Positions 1 to 9,118 of a stretch of DNA of 64,000 nt are shown here, piece after piece. Source of the DNA: Micromonospora noduli (lineage in GTDB: Bacteria > Actinomycetota > Actinomycetes > Mycobacteriales > Micromonosporaceae); assembly GCF_003264365.1 (NCBI RefSeq), contig NZ_PYAK01000020.1, positions 1 through 64,000 of the forward strand. Direction: 5' to 3'. The first letter of the stretch is position 1. The number at the start of each line of letters is the position of its first letter. A program made the translations under genes and the position numbers. Under the pieces are notes generated by a model, which searched no databases, was not told where the DNA came from, and saw only the letters and a list, made by a program, of their open reading frames with translations.

Positions 1-42
1 CAGGAAACACCGCCCCGATGACCGAAACCCCTTGATCACCGG
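1..42. repeat. Right half of a REP-like palindrome, cut by the window edge
   Basis: Bases 20-42 (TGACCGAAACCCCTTGATCACCG in two pieces: TGACCGAAACC, CCTTGATCACCG) match the right arm of the complete palindrome at 27523-27584 with one mismatch in about 23 bases. The left arm would lie before base 1. Two copies at unrelated loci suggest a dispersed intergenic element of this genome, possibly working as a transcription terminator. Confidence 0.55.
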
Positions 43-169
43 CGCGGTCGAAAGCGGGGTGGGCCGGGGCGGGCGGGCGGGGCGGGCGGGCCGCGCGGCG
101 TGGTGGGCACGGGAAGTAGAAGGTCAGGCCGGGTGGCGCACCTCGTGGGCGGACTTTTGTCAGTTGAAG

Positions 170-180
170 CGAAACTTCCG
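170..180. promoter_or_regulatory. Possible sugar-utilisation operator upstream of the first operon
   Basis: CGAAACTTCCG differs by one base from CGAAACTTTCG, the palindromic operator described for xylan-utilisation genes in Streptomyces. It lies 261 bases before the first gene, within the 440-base leader that otherwise shows no convincing gene. The leader also has a G-rich simple tract (about 56-95) and an AT-richer patch (226-246) that could hold the promoter. Assignment is by resemblance only. Confidence 0.3.
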
Positions 181-440
181 GCGAACGCGACAAAGCTTTG
201 CCTTCGTCCGGGGGCAAGGGTAAGGTCTCGATCTAGATAGAGGGTTGCCCATTCGTCGATCAACTTGCCGCCACCTCTGCCGGGTCGCCGCGTTCCGCTC
301 CCGATGGGTCCGGGCCGCACCCGCGCCGTCCCTCACCGTCCAGCCGGAGCCCGCCTCCGGCCGGTTCGGCGCGCCCGGCGGACGGCAGTCAGGTCGACCG
401 CCGCCGACGGCGTACCAGCCGTCAGGAAGGGACCACCACC

Positions 441-1406
441 ATGGATCAACAACTCAACCGACCGGAGCCGACGCCGGCGTCCGAGCCGGTCAGCCGGCGT
501 GGAGTGCTGCGCGCCGCGACCGTCTCCGCGGCCGCTGTCGGCGCCGCCGGTCTGCTCGGCGGCACCGCCGTCGCCGCGCCCGCCGCATCCACCGGGCAGG
601 CCCAGGGCCGCCGCCGGGTGCCAGTGGACCGGATCAGCATTCAGCTCTACACGCTGCGCGATCAGCTCGCCGCCGACCTGCCCGGCACCTTGGACGCGCT
701 GCGTCGGATCGGCTACCGGCGAGTGGAGCACGCCGGTTTCGTCGGACGCACCGCCGCGCAGTTCCGGGCCGCGCTCGACGAGGCCGGGCTGCGTTCCACC
801 TCCGGGCACGTCGGCATCCCGCAGCCGTTCGACGCCGCCATCTGGGAGCAGGCTCTCGCCGACGCCAACGTGGTGGGCTGCAAGAAGATCGTCCACCCGT
901 ACTTCGGTCGGGACGCGAGCGGCCAGCCGATCCGGGACCCCGCGGTCTACCGGGCCCTGGCTCGGGACCTGAACCGTGCCGGCAGGCTCGCCGAACGCGC
1001 GGGGCTCGACTTCGGCTACCACAACCACCAGCTCGAGTTCGTGCCGCTGACCGGCGGCTCGACCGGGTTCGACATCCTCAGCTCGCAGACCGATTCCCGG
1101 CTGGTCCACTTCGAGCTCGACCTCTACTGGACCTGGCGGGGCGCCCACGACCCGGTCGACGTGATCCGGGCCAACCGCGGTCGGATCCGCCAGGTGCACG
1201 TCAAGGACCTCGACGTCGAGGGTGGTTTCGCCGACCTCGGCGACGGCGTCATCGACTTCGGCCGCATCTTCGCCCACGAGCGGGAGGCCGGCATCGAGGA
1301 GTACATCGTGGAGCGTGACGATGCGGGCACCGCGCCGCGCTCCCCCGCCGACGCCCTGGACACCGCTCGCGTCGGCTTCGACTATCTCGCTTCACTTCGG
1401 TACTGA
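441..1406 (+). CDS. Tat-exported sugar phosphate isomerase/epimerase family protein (TIM barrel)
   Basis: A 321-residue protein of the xylose isomerase-like TIM-barrel superfamily. Residues 18-42 form a twin-arginine signal (SRRGVLRAA followed by an Ala/Gly-rich hydrophobic stretch), so it is probably exported folded, as is common for secreted members of this family in actinobacteria. The barrel starts near residue 60 (RISIQLYTLRDQL) and keeps family-typical metal-site stretches such as GYHNHQLEF and QVHVKDLD. The ATG at 441 follows an AGGAAGG ribosome site. It lies 23 bases before the sugar dehydrogenase gene and is likely co-transcribed with it, pointing to extracellular sugar oxidation or isomerisation. 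The exact substrate is not visible. Confidence 0.85.
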   Translation: MDQQLNRPEPTPASEPVSRRGVLRAATVSAAAVGAAGLLGGTAVAAPAASTGQAQGRRRVPVDRISIQLYTLRDQLAADLPGTLDALRRIGYRRVEHAGFVGRTAAQFRAALDEAGLRSTSGHVGIPQPFDAAIWEQALADANVVGCKKIVHPYFGRDASGQPIRDPAVYRALARDLNRAGRLAERAGLDFGYHNHQLEFVPLTGGSTGFDILSSQTDSRLVHFELDLYWTWRGAHDPVDVIRANRGRIRQVHVKDLDVEGGFADLGDGVIDFGRIFAHEREAGIEEYIVERDDAGTAPRSPADALDTARVGFDYLASLRY

Positions 1407-1429
1407 AACCACCCCGGGGGACTCACCTG

Positions 1430-3529
1430 ATGAACAGGACCGCATTCGCGTCCGCCCTGCTGCTGGTGACGGCCGGTCTGGTCGTACCACCGTCGGCAGT
1501 GTCCGCAGCGCCGGCCGCGCCGCCGGACAGCAGCTTCCAGAAAGTGACACTGAACGACTTCCCGGGCGAGCCGATGAGCCTCGCCGTCCTGCCCGACCTG
1601 CGGGTGCTGCACACCTCCCGCACCGGTGAGGTCCGCATCCACGACCCGCGCACCGGGCTGAACACCCTCGCCGCCGACATCCCGGTGTACGAGCACGACG
1701 AGGAGGGGTTGCAGGGGGTCGCCATCGACCCGAACTTCGCCCAGAACAAGTGGGTGTACCTCTACTACTCGCCGCCGATGGACACTCCGGTGGACGACCC
1801 GGCGACCCCCGGTGTCAACGAGGGGGACGCGCCGGAGACCGGCACCGAGGCGGACTGGCAGCGGTTCAAGGGCGCGCTGCGGCTGTCCCGGTTCAAGCTG
1901 GACGGGATGAAGCTCAACCTCGCCAGCGAGCAGCAGATCATCGACGTGCCCACCGACCGGGGCATCTGCTGCCACGTCGGCGGCCAGATCGACTTCGACA
2001 GCAAGGGCAACCTGTACCTGTCGACCGGTGACGACACCAACCCGTTCGCCTCCGACGGCTACATCCCGATCGACGAGCGGGCCGACCGCCACCCGGCGTA
2101 CGACGCCCAGCGCACCTCGGCCAACACCAACGACCTGCGCGGCAAGCTGCTGCGCATCAAGGTGAAGGCCGGTGGTGGTTACACGGTGCCGGCCGGCAAC
2201 CTGTTCAAGCAGGGCACGGCGCAGACCCGCCCGGAGATCTACGCGATGGGGCTGCGCAACGCGTTCCGGTTCGCCGTCGACAGGCGTACCGACAACGTGT
2301 ACGTCGGCGACTACTCGCCGGACGCCTCCAGCCCGGACCCGGAGCGCGGCCCGGCCGGTCACGGCCGGTGGATGCTCGTCGACAAGCCGGCGAACTACGG
2401 CTGGCCGTACTGCGTGACGCCGACGATCGCCTACCGCGACTACGACTTCGCCACCGGCGAGTCCGGCGCCAAGTTCAACTGCAAGCGCCCGGTCAACGAC
2501 TCACCGCACAACACCGGCAAGCGCGTGCTGCCGCCGGTCGAGCAGCCGGAGGTCTGGTACGCGGCCGCCCCCTCGGCCGAGTTCCCGCAGCTGGGCACCG
2601 GCGGCATCTCTCCGATGGGTGGCCCGGCGTACGACTACGACGGAACCAGCACGTCGCGCACCCGCTGGCCGGCCTACTACGACGGGGTGCCGCTGTTCTA
2701 CGAGTGGTCCCGCGACTACATCAAGGAGTTCCGCCTCGACGAGGACGGCGACGTGACGGACATCCGTCCGGTGGCGCCGTCGCTGGTGGTGGACAACCCG
2801 ATGGACATGGAGTTCGGCCCGGACGGCGCGCTCTACGTGCTGGAGTACGGCGACGGTTACTTCGCCGAGAACCCGGACGCGCAGCTGTCCCGGATCGACT
2901 TCGTCCGGGGCAACCGGACGCCGATTCCGAAGATCAGTGGCACCCCGACCGTCGGGCAGGCCCCGCTGACCGTCGCGTTCTCCAGCGCCGGCACGACCGA
3001 CCCGGACGGTGACAAGCTCAGCTACGCGTGGGACTTCAACGCGGACGGCTCGGTGGACAGCACCGCTCCGAACGCGAGCTGGACGTTCCCGGAGAACGGC
3101 TCGTACACGCCGACGCTGAAGGTCACCGACCGCACCGGACGGTCCGCCTCGGCGTCCCTGCCGCTGGTGGTCGGGCCGACCGCGCCGGTCGTCGAGTTCG
3201 TCGCCCCGGAGGCCGGGCAGCCGTTCCAGTTCGGGCAAACGGTCGCGTACGAGGTGAAGGTCACCGACGATCTGCCGGTGGACTGCTCCCGGGTGAAGGT
3301 CACCTACGTGCTCGGGCACGATGAGCATGGGCATCCGCTCTCCACCTCGACGGGTTGCTCCGGGACCATTCCCACCTTCCTGGACGGTGGGCACAGCGGC
3401 GCGGACAACCTGACCGCGGTGTTCGTCGCGGAGTACACCGACGCCCCGACGGACCCGGGCGTACCCCCGCAGTCCGCTTCGGCGACGGTGGTGCTGGACC
3501 CGACCCCGGTGGCCGGTCTGGCCGGCTGA
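1430..3529 (+). CDS. Secreted PQQ-dependent sugar dehydrogenase with PKD domain
   Basis: A 699-residue secreted protein. Residues 1-27 are a Sec signal peptide (MNRTAFASALLLVTAGLVV). The body is a glucose/sorbosone dehydrogenase beta-propeller, which oxidises aldoses with pyrroloquinoline quinone; typical stretches are EGLQGVAIDPNF, CCHVGGQIDFDSKGNLYLSTGDD and GLRNAFRFAVD. From about residue 505 a PKD-type Ig-like domain follows (AGTTDPDGDKLSYAWDFNADG), then an extra beta-rich C-terminal domain. Such proteins often act on extracellular polysaccharide breakdown products. It forms an operon with the upstream Tat protein and ends at a strong hairpin terminator shared with the convergent gene. 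Confidence 0.88.
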   Translation: MNRTAFASALLLVTAGLVVPPSAVSAAPAAPPDSSFQKVTLNDFPGEPMSLAVLPDLRVLHTSRTGEVRIHDPRTGLNTLAADIPVYEHDEEGLQGVAIDPNFAQNKWVYLYYSPPMDTPVDDPATPGVNEGDAPETGTEADWQRFKGALRLSRFKLDGMKLNLASEQQIIDVPTDRGICCHVGGQIDFDSKGNLYLSTGDDTNPFASDGYIPIDERADRHPAYDAQRTSANTNDLRGKLLRIKVKAGGGYTVPAGNLFKQGTAQTRPEIYAMGLRNAFRFAVDRRTDNVYVGDYSPDASSPDPERGPAGHGRWMLVDKPANYGWPYCVTPTIAYRDYDFATGESGAKFNCKRPVNDSPHNTGKRVLPPVEQPEVWYAAAPSAEFPQLGTGGISPMGGPAYDYDGTSTSRTRWPAYYDGVPLFYEWSRDYIKEFRLDEDGDVTDIRPVAPSLVVDNPMDMEFGPDGALYVLEYGDGYFAENPDAQLSRIDFVRGNRTPIPKISGTPTVGQAPLTVAFSSAGTTDPDGDKLSYAWDFNADGSVDSTAPNASWTFPENGSYTPTLKVTDRTGRSASASLPLVVGPTAPVVEFVAPEAGQPFQFGQTVAYEVKVTDDLPVDCSRVKVTYVLGHDEHGHPLSTSTGCSGTIPTFLDGGHSGADNLTAVFVAEYTDAPTDPGVPPQSASATVVLDPTPVAGLAG

Positions 3530-3546
3530 TCAGTTCAACCACGACA

Positions 3547-3580
3547 GTGGCGGCGGCCGGATCACTCCGGCCGCCGCCAC
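3547..3580. terminator. Bidirectional hairpin terminator
   Basis: A perfect 15-bp inverted repeat (3547-3561 and 3566-3580, arm GTGGCGGCGGCCGGA) with a 4-base loop, placed between two convergent genes. There is no U-tract, as is usual for high-GC actinobacterial terminators. Confidence 0.75.
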
Positions 3581-3647
3581 ACGTCGTTGAGCTCCGAGAT
3601 CTCGCCGGCACCATCGCCCGGGCGTCCAGACGGCGGCCGGCGGCGGG

Positions 3648-5333
3648 TCAGCTCCAGTCGCTGTCCACGTGATTGTCCCGCCATCGTCCGCCCACCGGCG
3701 GGGTGTCCAGTCGCATCCCCTCGTCGGCGTTGCCGGCCAGGTCGTTGTCCTCGACCCGGCAGTCCACGCAACTGCCCCGCTCGGTGATCCACAGTCCGTG
3801 CGTCTGGGTCGGGTTGTCGTGGTTGTCCCAGACCCGATTTCCCCGGATGGTGGCCGAGTCGAACGGCGCGTCGATGGTGATGCCGGCCCGCAGCTTCGGC
3901 GCGGCGGCCAGTTCGTACCCGCATCCCGGCGGTGGCACGTCCCCGCTCCACGCGCTGAACGCGTCCGGGCGGACCGGGGCGAGGGTGAGTTCGTCGCCGG
4001 TGTTGGAGGCCACCGTGGCCACGGCCTTCCCGACCCGTAGGACCTTTCCCCGGTGCCCGTCGTGCGGCCAGTTGGCCGACCGGTCCACCAGGCACCGCTC
4101 GCTGTAGTGGACGGCGTCGCCGGTACCGCCGGTGCCCTCGCCGTACTGTCGTCCGTTGTTGCGGATCCGGTTGTTGAGCAGCACCGCGTCGGTCATCTGG
4201 TGGTCGATGCGGATCGCGTCGAGGCCGTTGCCCCAGAACTCGTTGCTCTCGATCACCACGTCCCGGATCGAGCCCCGGTAGCCGCGCCCGAGGTCGTGCG
4301 AGTGGTAGCCGTGCCGGCCGTTGCCGCTGATCCGGTTGCCCCGGACGGTGTACGGGCCGGGGCTGTTGCCGATGCTGACCCCGTCGCGCAAGTTGCCGTC
4401 GATGACGCAGTCGGTGAGCAGCCCACCCCGGCCGGCCACTGACGAGGTGCCCTGCGACGACACGTCGAAGCCGGCCTCCAGGTTGCCGGTCATCGTGCAG
4501 GCCGAGACGATCAGACCGTCGGCGCCCCAGTCGGAGATGCCGAACCGGTTGCCCTGACTGTGGCAGCCGACGATGCGGTAACCACGGGGCGGTTCCCAGT
4601 AGTCCTTCTGCAGCTCCAGGAAGATCCCGTTGGTGCCGTTGGCCAGGGCGGTGCAGTTGGCGATGGTCAGCCGCTCCACCGCTCCCCAGCCACCGATGCC
4701 GATCCCGATGCCGGCGCCGCCCATCTGCTCACCGTTGTCCAGTCGGCCACAGCCGACCACCACCACGCCGTCGATCAGGGAGTCCTGGAGGAAGTCGCAG
4801 CCCAGCCCGGTGGCGGCGGTGTGGTGGATGTAGAGGTTGCGGAAGACTCCCCGCACCACGTACTGGAGGCCGAGGCCCTTGGCCAGGTAGTTGTACTCGG
4901 CCATGGCGACGCCGGAGCCGTCGATCTGGAAGTCGGAGAAGGTGCAGTCGGCGATGTGCCGGTCCCGGTCGGCACCGTGCTGCACTGTGGTCCAGAACGC
5001 CAACGGGGTGGGGTCGGCCCGGTTGCCCTCGTTGCTGAGCATGAACCGGGTCGCCGCCGGGCCGGCCCCGATCAGCGAGACGCCGCTGCGCCACACCGTG
5101 CCCGCGTCCCGGATCGAGTAGATGCCCGGCGGGCAGTAGATGACCCGGGCCCGTCCGTCGGAGGCGTACCCGGCGCCGAGGCGGTCCACCAGGGCGGCCA
5201 GCGCCGGCTGGTCGTTGGTCGCGCCGTCACCGGTCAGCCCGTACTCCAGCGCGTCGCAGTACAGCGGCGCGCCGGCCGAGGCGGGCCGTCGTACCCGGAC
5301 CGAGTTCAGTAGCAGCTCGTTCGCCACGGCCAC
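3648..5333 (-). CDS. Right-handed parallel beta-helix protein (pectate lyase-like)
   Basis: A 561-residue protein with the signature start of pectate-lyase-superfamily beta-helices (EYGLTGDGATNDQPALAALVDRLG at residues about 31-54), followed by YCPPGIYSI and many short repeats typed as rungs (for example LLNNRIRNNGRQY, VIESNEFWGNGLDAIRI). Catalytic residues cannot be assigned, so the polysaccharide target is unknown; phage-tailspike-like or carbohydrate epimerase/lyase roles are equally possible. No signal peptide is obvious. The GTG at 5333 is preceded by AAGGGAG at good spacing. It is monocistronic and convergent to the sugar dehydrogenase. Confidence 0.75.
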   Translation of the reverse strand: MAVANELLLNSVRVRRPASAGAPLYCDALEYGLTGDGATNDQPALAALVDRLGAGYASDGRARVIYCPPGIYSIRDAGTVWRSGVSLIGAGPAATRFMLSNEGNRADPTPLAFWTTVQHGADRDRHIADCTFSDFQIDGSGVAMAEYNYLAKGLGLQYVVRGVFRNLYIHHTAATGLGCDFLQDSLIDGVVVVGCGRLDNGEQMGGAGIGIGIGGWGAVERLTIANCTALANGTNGIFLELQKDYWEPPRGYRIVGCHSQGNRFGISDWGADGLIVSACTMTGNLEAGFDVSSQGTSSVAGRGGLLTDCVIDGNLRDGVSIGNSPGPYTVRGNRISGNGRHGYHSHDLGRGYRGSIRDVVIESNEFWGNGLDAIRIDHQMTDAVLLNNRIRNNGRQYGEGTGGTGDAVHYSERCLVDRSANWPHDGHRGKVLRVGKAVATVASNTGDELTLAPVRPDAFSAWSGDVPPPGCGYELAAAPKLRAGITIDAPFDSATIRGNRVWDNHDNPTQTHGLWITERGSCVDCRVEDNDLAGNADEGMRLDTPPVGGRWRDNHVDSDWS

Positions 5334-5444
5334 GGGCGGGCTCCCTTCGACGCGTTCGGTGCGCTCCGGCGGGGCCGACTTCCCGGTGAGGCCGCCGGGA
5401 AACCCCGGCCCGATGACACCGCCGGGGAGTCCTTAGACGTGCGC

Positions 5445-5478
5445 CGGCCCCGGCGCCGCACGGGCGGCGCCGGGGCCG
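5445..5478 (-). terminator. Terminator after the 2-oxoacid dehydrogenase operon
   Basis: A perfect 15-bp inverted repeat (5445-5459 and 5464-5478) with a 4-base loop, just downstream of the E2 stop codon. Confidence 0.7.
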
Positions 5479-5490
5479 AGGGGGTACGCG

Positions 5491-6849
5491 TCAGACGGCG
5501 GCGATCAGCAGCGCCGGTCGCTCCACGCAGTCGGCGACGTGCCGCAGGAAGCCGCCGGCCACCCCGCCGTCGCAGACCCGGTGGTCGAAGGTGAGGCTGA
5601 GCTGGGTCACCTTGCGGACGGCGAGCTGCCCGTCGACCACCCACGGCTTGTCCACGATCCGCCCGACCCCGAGCAGGGCCGCCTCGGGGTGGTTGATGAT
5701 CGGCGTGGAGCCGTCGACACCGAACACCCCGTAGTTGTTCAGCGTGAAGGTGCCACCGGTCAGCCGGGCCGGGGGCAGGCTGCCGGCCCGCGCGGCGGCG
5801 GTGGTCGCCGCCAGTTCGGCCGCCAGCTCGGCGGTGGTGAGCCGCTGGGCGTCGCGCAGCACCGGCACCAGGAGCCCCCGGTCGGTCTGCGCGGCGATGC
5901 CGAGGTGCACCCCGGCCGACTGGACGATGCGCTGCGCCTCGGTGTCGACCCGGGCGTTGAGCTGCGGGAACCGGCGCAGCCCGCTGAGGCAGATCCGGGC
6001 CAGCAGGGCCAGGATGCTCACCGGCGCGTCGGGCGTCGCGGCGTTGATCGCGGCGCGGGTCTCCAGCAGCCCGGTGGCGTCCACGTCGACCCAGATGGTC
6101 ACCTCCGGGATCTCCCGCCGGCTGCGGGAGAGCTTGTCGGCGATCACCTTGCGGACGCCGGTCAGCGGGACGATGACGTCACCGTCACCGTCACCGAGCG
6201 GGGACGACCCGACCTGCGGGTCCGGCACGGCGGCGAGCCGGGCGGCGGGCGCGGTCAGCGCTGCCTCCACGTCGGCACGTCGGATCACACCCCCCGGTCC
6301 GGTGCCCCGCACCGTGTCGAGGTCGACGCCGTGCTCGCGGGCCAGCCGCCGCACGATCGGCGAGATGACCAGGGCGGCGGTAGGCGGTGCCGGGTCGCCG
6401 GAGGCGACACCGGCAGCCGCGCCGGTCGGGCCGTTCGGGCCGGTGTCGGACGGATCGGGGGCCACCGCCAGGCGGGGCCGACGCCGACGGCGGGTGGCGG
6501 TGCCGTGGCCGGTGCCGTACCCGATCAGCACGTTGCCGGAGCCGGCGCGTTCCTCCTCGCGGTAGGTGGCGTGCCCGGCGGGCTCGTCGCCCCCGTCCAG
6601 CGGCGCGATGGTGATCAGCGGCTGGCCGACCGGGCGTACCTCACCGGCCGCGCCGTGCAGGGTGACCACCCGCCCGGCGTACGGGCAGGGCACGTCGACG
6701 ACGGCCTTGGCGGTTTCCACCTCGACCACGCTCTGGTCGACGGTGACCACGTCACCCACGGCGACCCGCCACTCGACGATCTCGGCCTCGCTCAGCCCCT
6801 CGCCCAGGTCGGGCAGGAGGAAGACCTGCGTCCGTTCGACGGTGGTCAT
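5491..6849 (-). CDS. bkdC: Dihydrolipoamide acyltransferase (E2) of branched-chain 2-oxoacid dehydrogenase
   Basis: The 452-residue core subunit that transfers the acyl group from lipoate to CoA. The N-terminal lipoyl domain (LLPDLGEGLSEAEIVEW) carries the lipoylated lysine in ETAKAVVDVP. A peripheral subunit-binding domain follows (SPIVRRLAREHGVDLDTVRGTG), then the CAT domain ending in the catalytic signature FDHRVCDGG. The open frame extends further upstream, but homology begins at the ATG at 6849, which overlaps the E1beta stop codon as ATGA and indicates translational coupling. Neighbouring E1alpha and E1beta genes complete the set; no E3 gene is nearby. In actinomycetes the Bkd complex supplies branched acyl-CoA for fatty acids and polyketides. 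Confidence 0.93.
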   Translation of the reverse strand: MTTVERTQVFLLPDLGEGLSEAEIVEWRVAVGDVVTVDQSVVEVETAKAVVDVPCPYAGRVVTLHGAAGEVRPVGQPLITIAPLDGGDEPAGHATYREEERAGSGNVLIGYGTGHGTATRRRRRPRLAVAPDPSDTGPNGPTGAAAGVASGDPAPPTAALVISPIVRRLAREHGVDLDTVRGTGPGGVIRRADVEAALTAPAARLAAVPDPQVGSSPLGDGDGDVIVPLTGVRKVIADKLSRSRREIPEVTIWVDVDATGLLETRAAINAATPDAPVSILALLARICLSGLRRFPQLNARVDTEAQRIVQSAGVHLGIAAQTDRGLLVPVLRDAQRLTTAELAAELAATTAAARAGSLPPARLTGGTFTLNNYGVFGVDGSTPIINHPEAALLGVGRIVDKPWVVDGQLAVRKVTQLSLTFDHRVCDGGVAGGFLRHVADCVERPALLIAAV

Positions 6850-7847
6850 GCCGCCGCCCAACGCGCGTCCGGCTGGTCGTCCCACTGGAGGCGGGCCACC
6901 GCGTCGAGCACCCGGTCCACGCCGGGCAGGTGGGTGTGCTCCAGCATCGGCGCCGGGTACGGGATGTCCAGTCCGGCGACCCGCAGCACCGGGGCGTGCA
7001 GCGCGTGGAAGCAACGCTCCTGCACCCGGGCGGCGATCTCCGCGCCGACGCCCGCGAAGCCGGGCGCCTCCTGGATCACCACGCACCGGCCGGTACGCCG
7101 GACCGAGGCGGTGATGGTCTCGTCGTCGAACGGCACGATGGTGCGCACGTCGACGACCTCGAGGTCCCACCCCTCCTCCCGGGCTGCCTCGGCGGCCTCC
7201 AACGCGACCGGCACCGCCGGCCCGTACGCCACAAGGGTGGCGTCGCGTCCGGGCCGGCGCACGACGGCCCGGCCGAACGGCTCGTTGCGGGTCGGCAGAG
7301 ACGCCTCGGCGCTGGCGAAGTAGAGCTTCTTGGGCTCCATGAAGACCACCGGGTCGGGGTCCTCGATCGCCTCGCGCAGCAGCGAGTACGCGTCGTCGAC
7401 GGTCGCCGGGGTGACCACCTTCAGCCCGGGGGTGTGCGCGTAGTACGCCTCGGACGAGTCGCAGTGGTGCTCGACCCCGCCGATCCCACCCGCGTACGGC
7501 ACGCGGATGACGATCGGCACGCTCAGCGCGCCCCGGGTGCGGTTGCGCAGCTTCGCCACGTGCGAGGCGATCTGCTCGAACGCCGGGTACGCGAACGCGT
7601 CGAACTGCATCTCGACCACCGGGCGCAGGCCGGACATGGCCATGCCGACGGCGAAGCCGACGATGCCGGCTTCGGCGAGGGGGGTGTCGAAGCAGCGGTT
7701 CTCGCCGAAGCGGGCCTGGAGGCCGTCGGTGATCCGGAAGACGCCGCCGAGCGCGCCGACGTCCTCACCGAAGACGACGACCCGGTCGTCGGCGGCGAGC
7801 GCGTCGGCGAGCGCGGTGTTGAGCGCCTTCGCCATGGTGGTGGCCAT
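6846..7847 (-). CDS. bkdB: 2-oxoacid dehydrogenase E1 beta subunit
   Basis: A 333-residue transketolase-fold beta subunit that pairs with the upstream alpha subunit to form the TPP-dependent decarboxylase. Family stretches include VFGEDVGALGGVFRITDGL near the start, DTPLAEAGIVGFAVGMAMSG and EMQFDAFAYPAFEQI. It overlaps the alpha gene as TGATG and the E2 gene as ATGA, so the three are one translationally coupled operon. The branched-chain type is inferred from the sequence style and the Lrp-type neighbour; pyruvate as the substrate cannot be excluded. Confidence 0.92.
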   Translation of the reverse strand: MATTMAKALNTALADALAADDRVVVFGEDVGALGGVFRITDGLQARFGENRCFDTPLAEAGIVGFAVGMAMSGLRPVVEMQFDAFAYPAFEQIASHVAKLRNRTRGALSVPIVIRVPYAGGIGGVEHHCDSSEAYYAHTPGLKVVTPATVDDAYSLLREAIEDPDPVVFMEPKKLYFASAEASLPTRNEPFGRAVVRRPGRDATLVAYGPAVPVALEAAEAAREEGWDLEVVDVRTIVPFDDETITASVRRTGRCVVIQEAPGFAGVGAEIAARVQERCFHALHAPVLRVAGLDIPYPAPMLEHTHLPGVDRVLDAVARLQWDDQPDARWAAA

Positions 7848-9013
7848 CAGGCGTCACCCTCCTCGGCGTGGGCGGCGGCCAGCTCGGCGCGGACCTGCTC
7901 ACGCTGTTCGATCAGTTGCGGGGTGGGCTCGGCGTAGACGTGGTCGAAGAGGCTCAGCGGGTCGACAGTGGGCTGCTCATTCATCCGGGTCCGCAGCTCC
8001 GCCGCGTACGCCTCGGCCTGCTCGGCGATCTCGGCGATCGCCGCGTCGTCGAGCACGCCGCGGGCGCGCAGGTAGGTCTCCAGCCGGGCGACCGGGTCCC
8101 GGTCGCGCCAGGCGTCGACCTCGGCGCCGTCGCGGTAGCGAGTGGCGTCGTCGGCGTTGGTGTGCGGCTCCATCCGGTAGGTGTGCGCCTCGACCAGGAA
8201 GGGCCCCTTGCCGGCCCGGGCGTGGGCGACCGCGCGGGTGAGCACGGCGAGCACCGCGACCGGGTCGTTGCCGTCGACCTGCTCGCTGGGTACGCCGTAG
8301 CCGACGCCCTTGTAGGCCAGCGACGGCGCGGCGGTCTGCCGCGACAGCGGGACGCTGATGGCGTACTTGTTGTTCTGCACGAAGTAGACCACCGGCGCCT
8401 TGAACACGGCGGCGAAGTTGATCCCCTCGTGGAAGTCGCCCTCGCTGGTGGCGCCGTCGCCGATGAAGGCCAGCGCCACGGTGTCGCGACCCTGGTACGC
8501 CTCGCCGTGCGCCAGCCCGGCGGCGTGCACGCACTGGGTGGCGAGGGGCGTGCACTGCGGGGCGGTGTGTACCTCGGTCGGGTCGTAGCCGCAGTGCCAG
8601 TCGCCGCGCAGCAGGGTGAGCACCTCGACCGGGTCGATGCCTCGGGCAACCAGCGCCATCGATTCGCGGTACGTGGGGAAGACCCAGTCGGTGTCGCGGA
8701 CCGCGAGGACCGCGCCGACCTGGCACGCCTCCTGGCCCCGCGAGGACGGGTAGACGGCGAGCCGGCCCTGCTTTGTCAGGGCGGTCGCCTGGGTGTCGAA
8801 GCGGCGGCCGAGCACCATCCGGCGGTACAGCTCGCGCAGCACCTCGGCGGGTGGTTCGGGGTAGTCGGAGCGGGCGGGCAGCGGCGTGCCGTTCTCGGCG
8901 AGCAGGCGGACCGGCTCGGCGTCTGGCAGCAACGAGCGCGCCGGGTCGGGCGGGGTGACCGTTCGACGGGTGCGCGGGGATGCCCTGCGGACCGCCTGGG
9001 GAGTGGTCGTCAC
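7847..9013 (-). CDS. bkdA: 2-oxoacid dehydrogenase E1 alpha subunit
   Basis: A 388-residue TPP-binding alpha subunit. The thiamine diphosphate motif is GDGATSEGDFHEGINFAAVF...NN; SSRGQEACQVGA and TYRMEPHTNADD are typical of branched-chain E1alpha. The frame is open further upstream, but the GTG at 9013 has a perfect AGGAGG (9021-9026) seven bases before it, so I place the start there. It is the first gene of the operon. A TAGGCT box on the minus strand (9040-9045) would start transcription about 20 bases before this GTG. Confidence 0.92.
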   Translation of the reverse strand: MTTTPQAVRRASPRTRRTVTPPDPARSLLPDAEPVRLLAENGTPLPARSDYPEPPAEVLRELYRRMVLGRRFDTQATALTKQGRLAVYPSSRGQEACQVGAVLAVRDTDWVFPTYRESMALVARGIDPVEVLTLLRGDWHCGYDPTEVHTAPQCTPLATQCVHAAGLAHGEAYQGRDTVALAFIGDGATSEGDFHEGINFAAVFKAPVVYFVQNNKYAISVPLSRQTAAPSLAYKGVGYGVPSEQVDGNDPVAVLAVLTRAVAHARAGKGPFLVEAHTYRMEPHTNADDATRYRDGAEVDAWRDRDPVARLETYLRARGVLDDAAIAEIAEQAEAYAAELRTRMNEQPTVDPLSLFDHVYAEPTPQLIEQREQVRAELAAAHAEEGDA

Positions 9014-9118
9014 GGCGGAACCTCCTGGGACGTGTGGTGAGCCTATGCTTCCGCTTGTGGATGATTGACTCAAGATCGACACAGAAGGCGGGACGGTTGG
9101 CATGCGGAGGACCCATCA
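9014..9118. promoter_or_regulatory. Divergent promoter region of bkd operon and Lrp regulator
   Basis: A 105-base intergenic region between divergent genes. On the minus strand TAGGCT (complement of 9040-9045) fits an actinobacterial -10 box. ATTGACTCAAGATCGAC (9064-9080) is relatively AT-rich and is a candidate Lrp/AsnC site by position only. The spacing suggests that the regulator controls both genes from here. Confidence 0.5.

Noticed and set aside
32-320. Short frames in the first 320 bases on both strands
   Set aside because: Both lie over a G-rich simple tract, lack ribosome sites and have biased Gly/Arg/Pro composition. I treat the region as an upstream regulatory leader.
6180-6205. 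Short tandem GTCACC repeat in the E2 gene as a possible regulatory repeat
   Set aside because: It lies in the frame of the E2 inter-domain linker and simply encodes Gly-Asp repeats.
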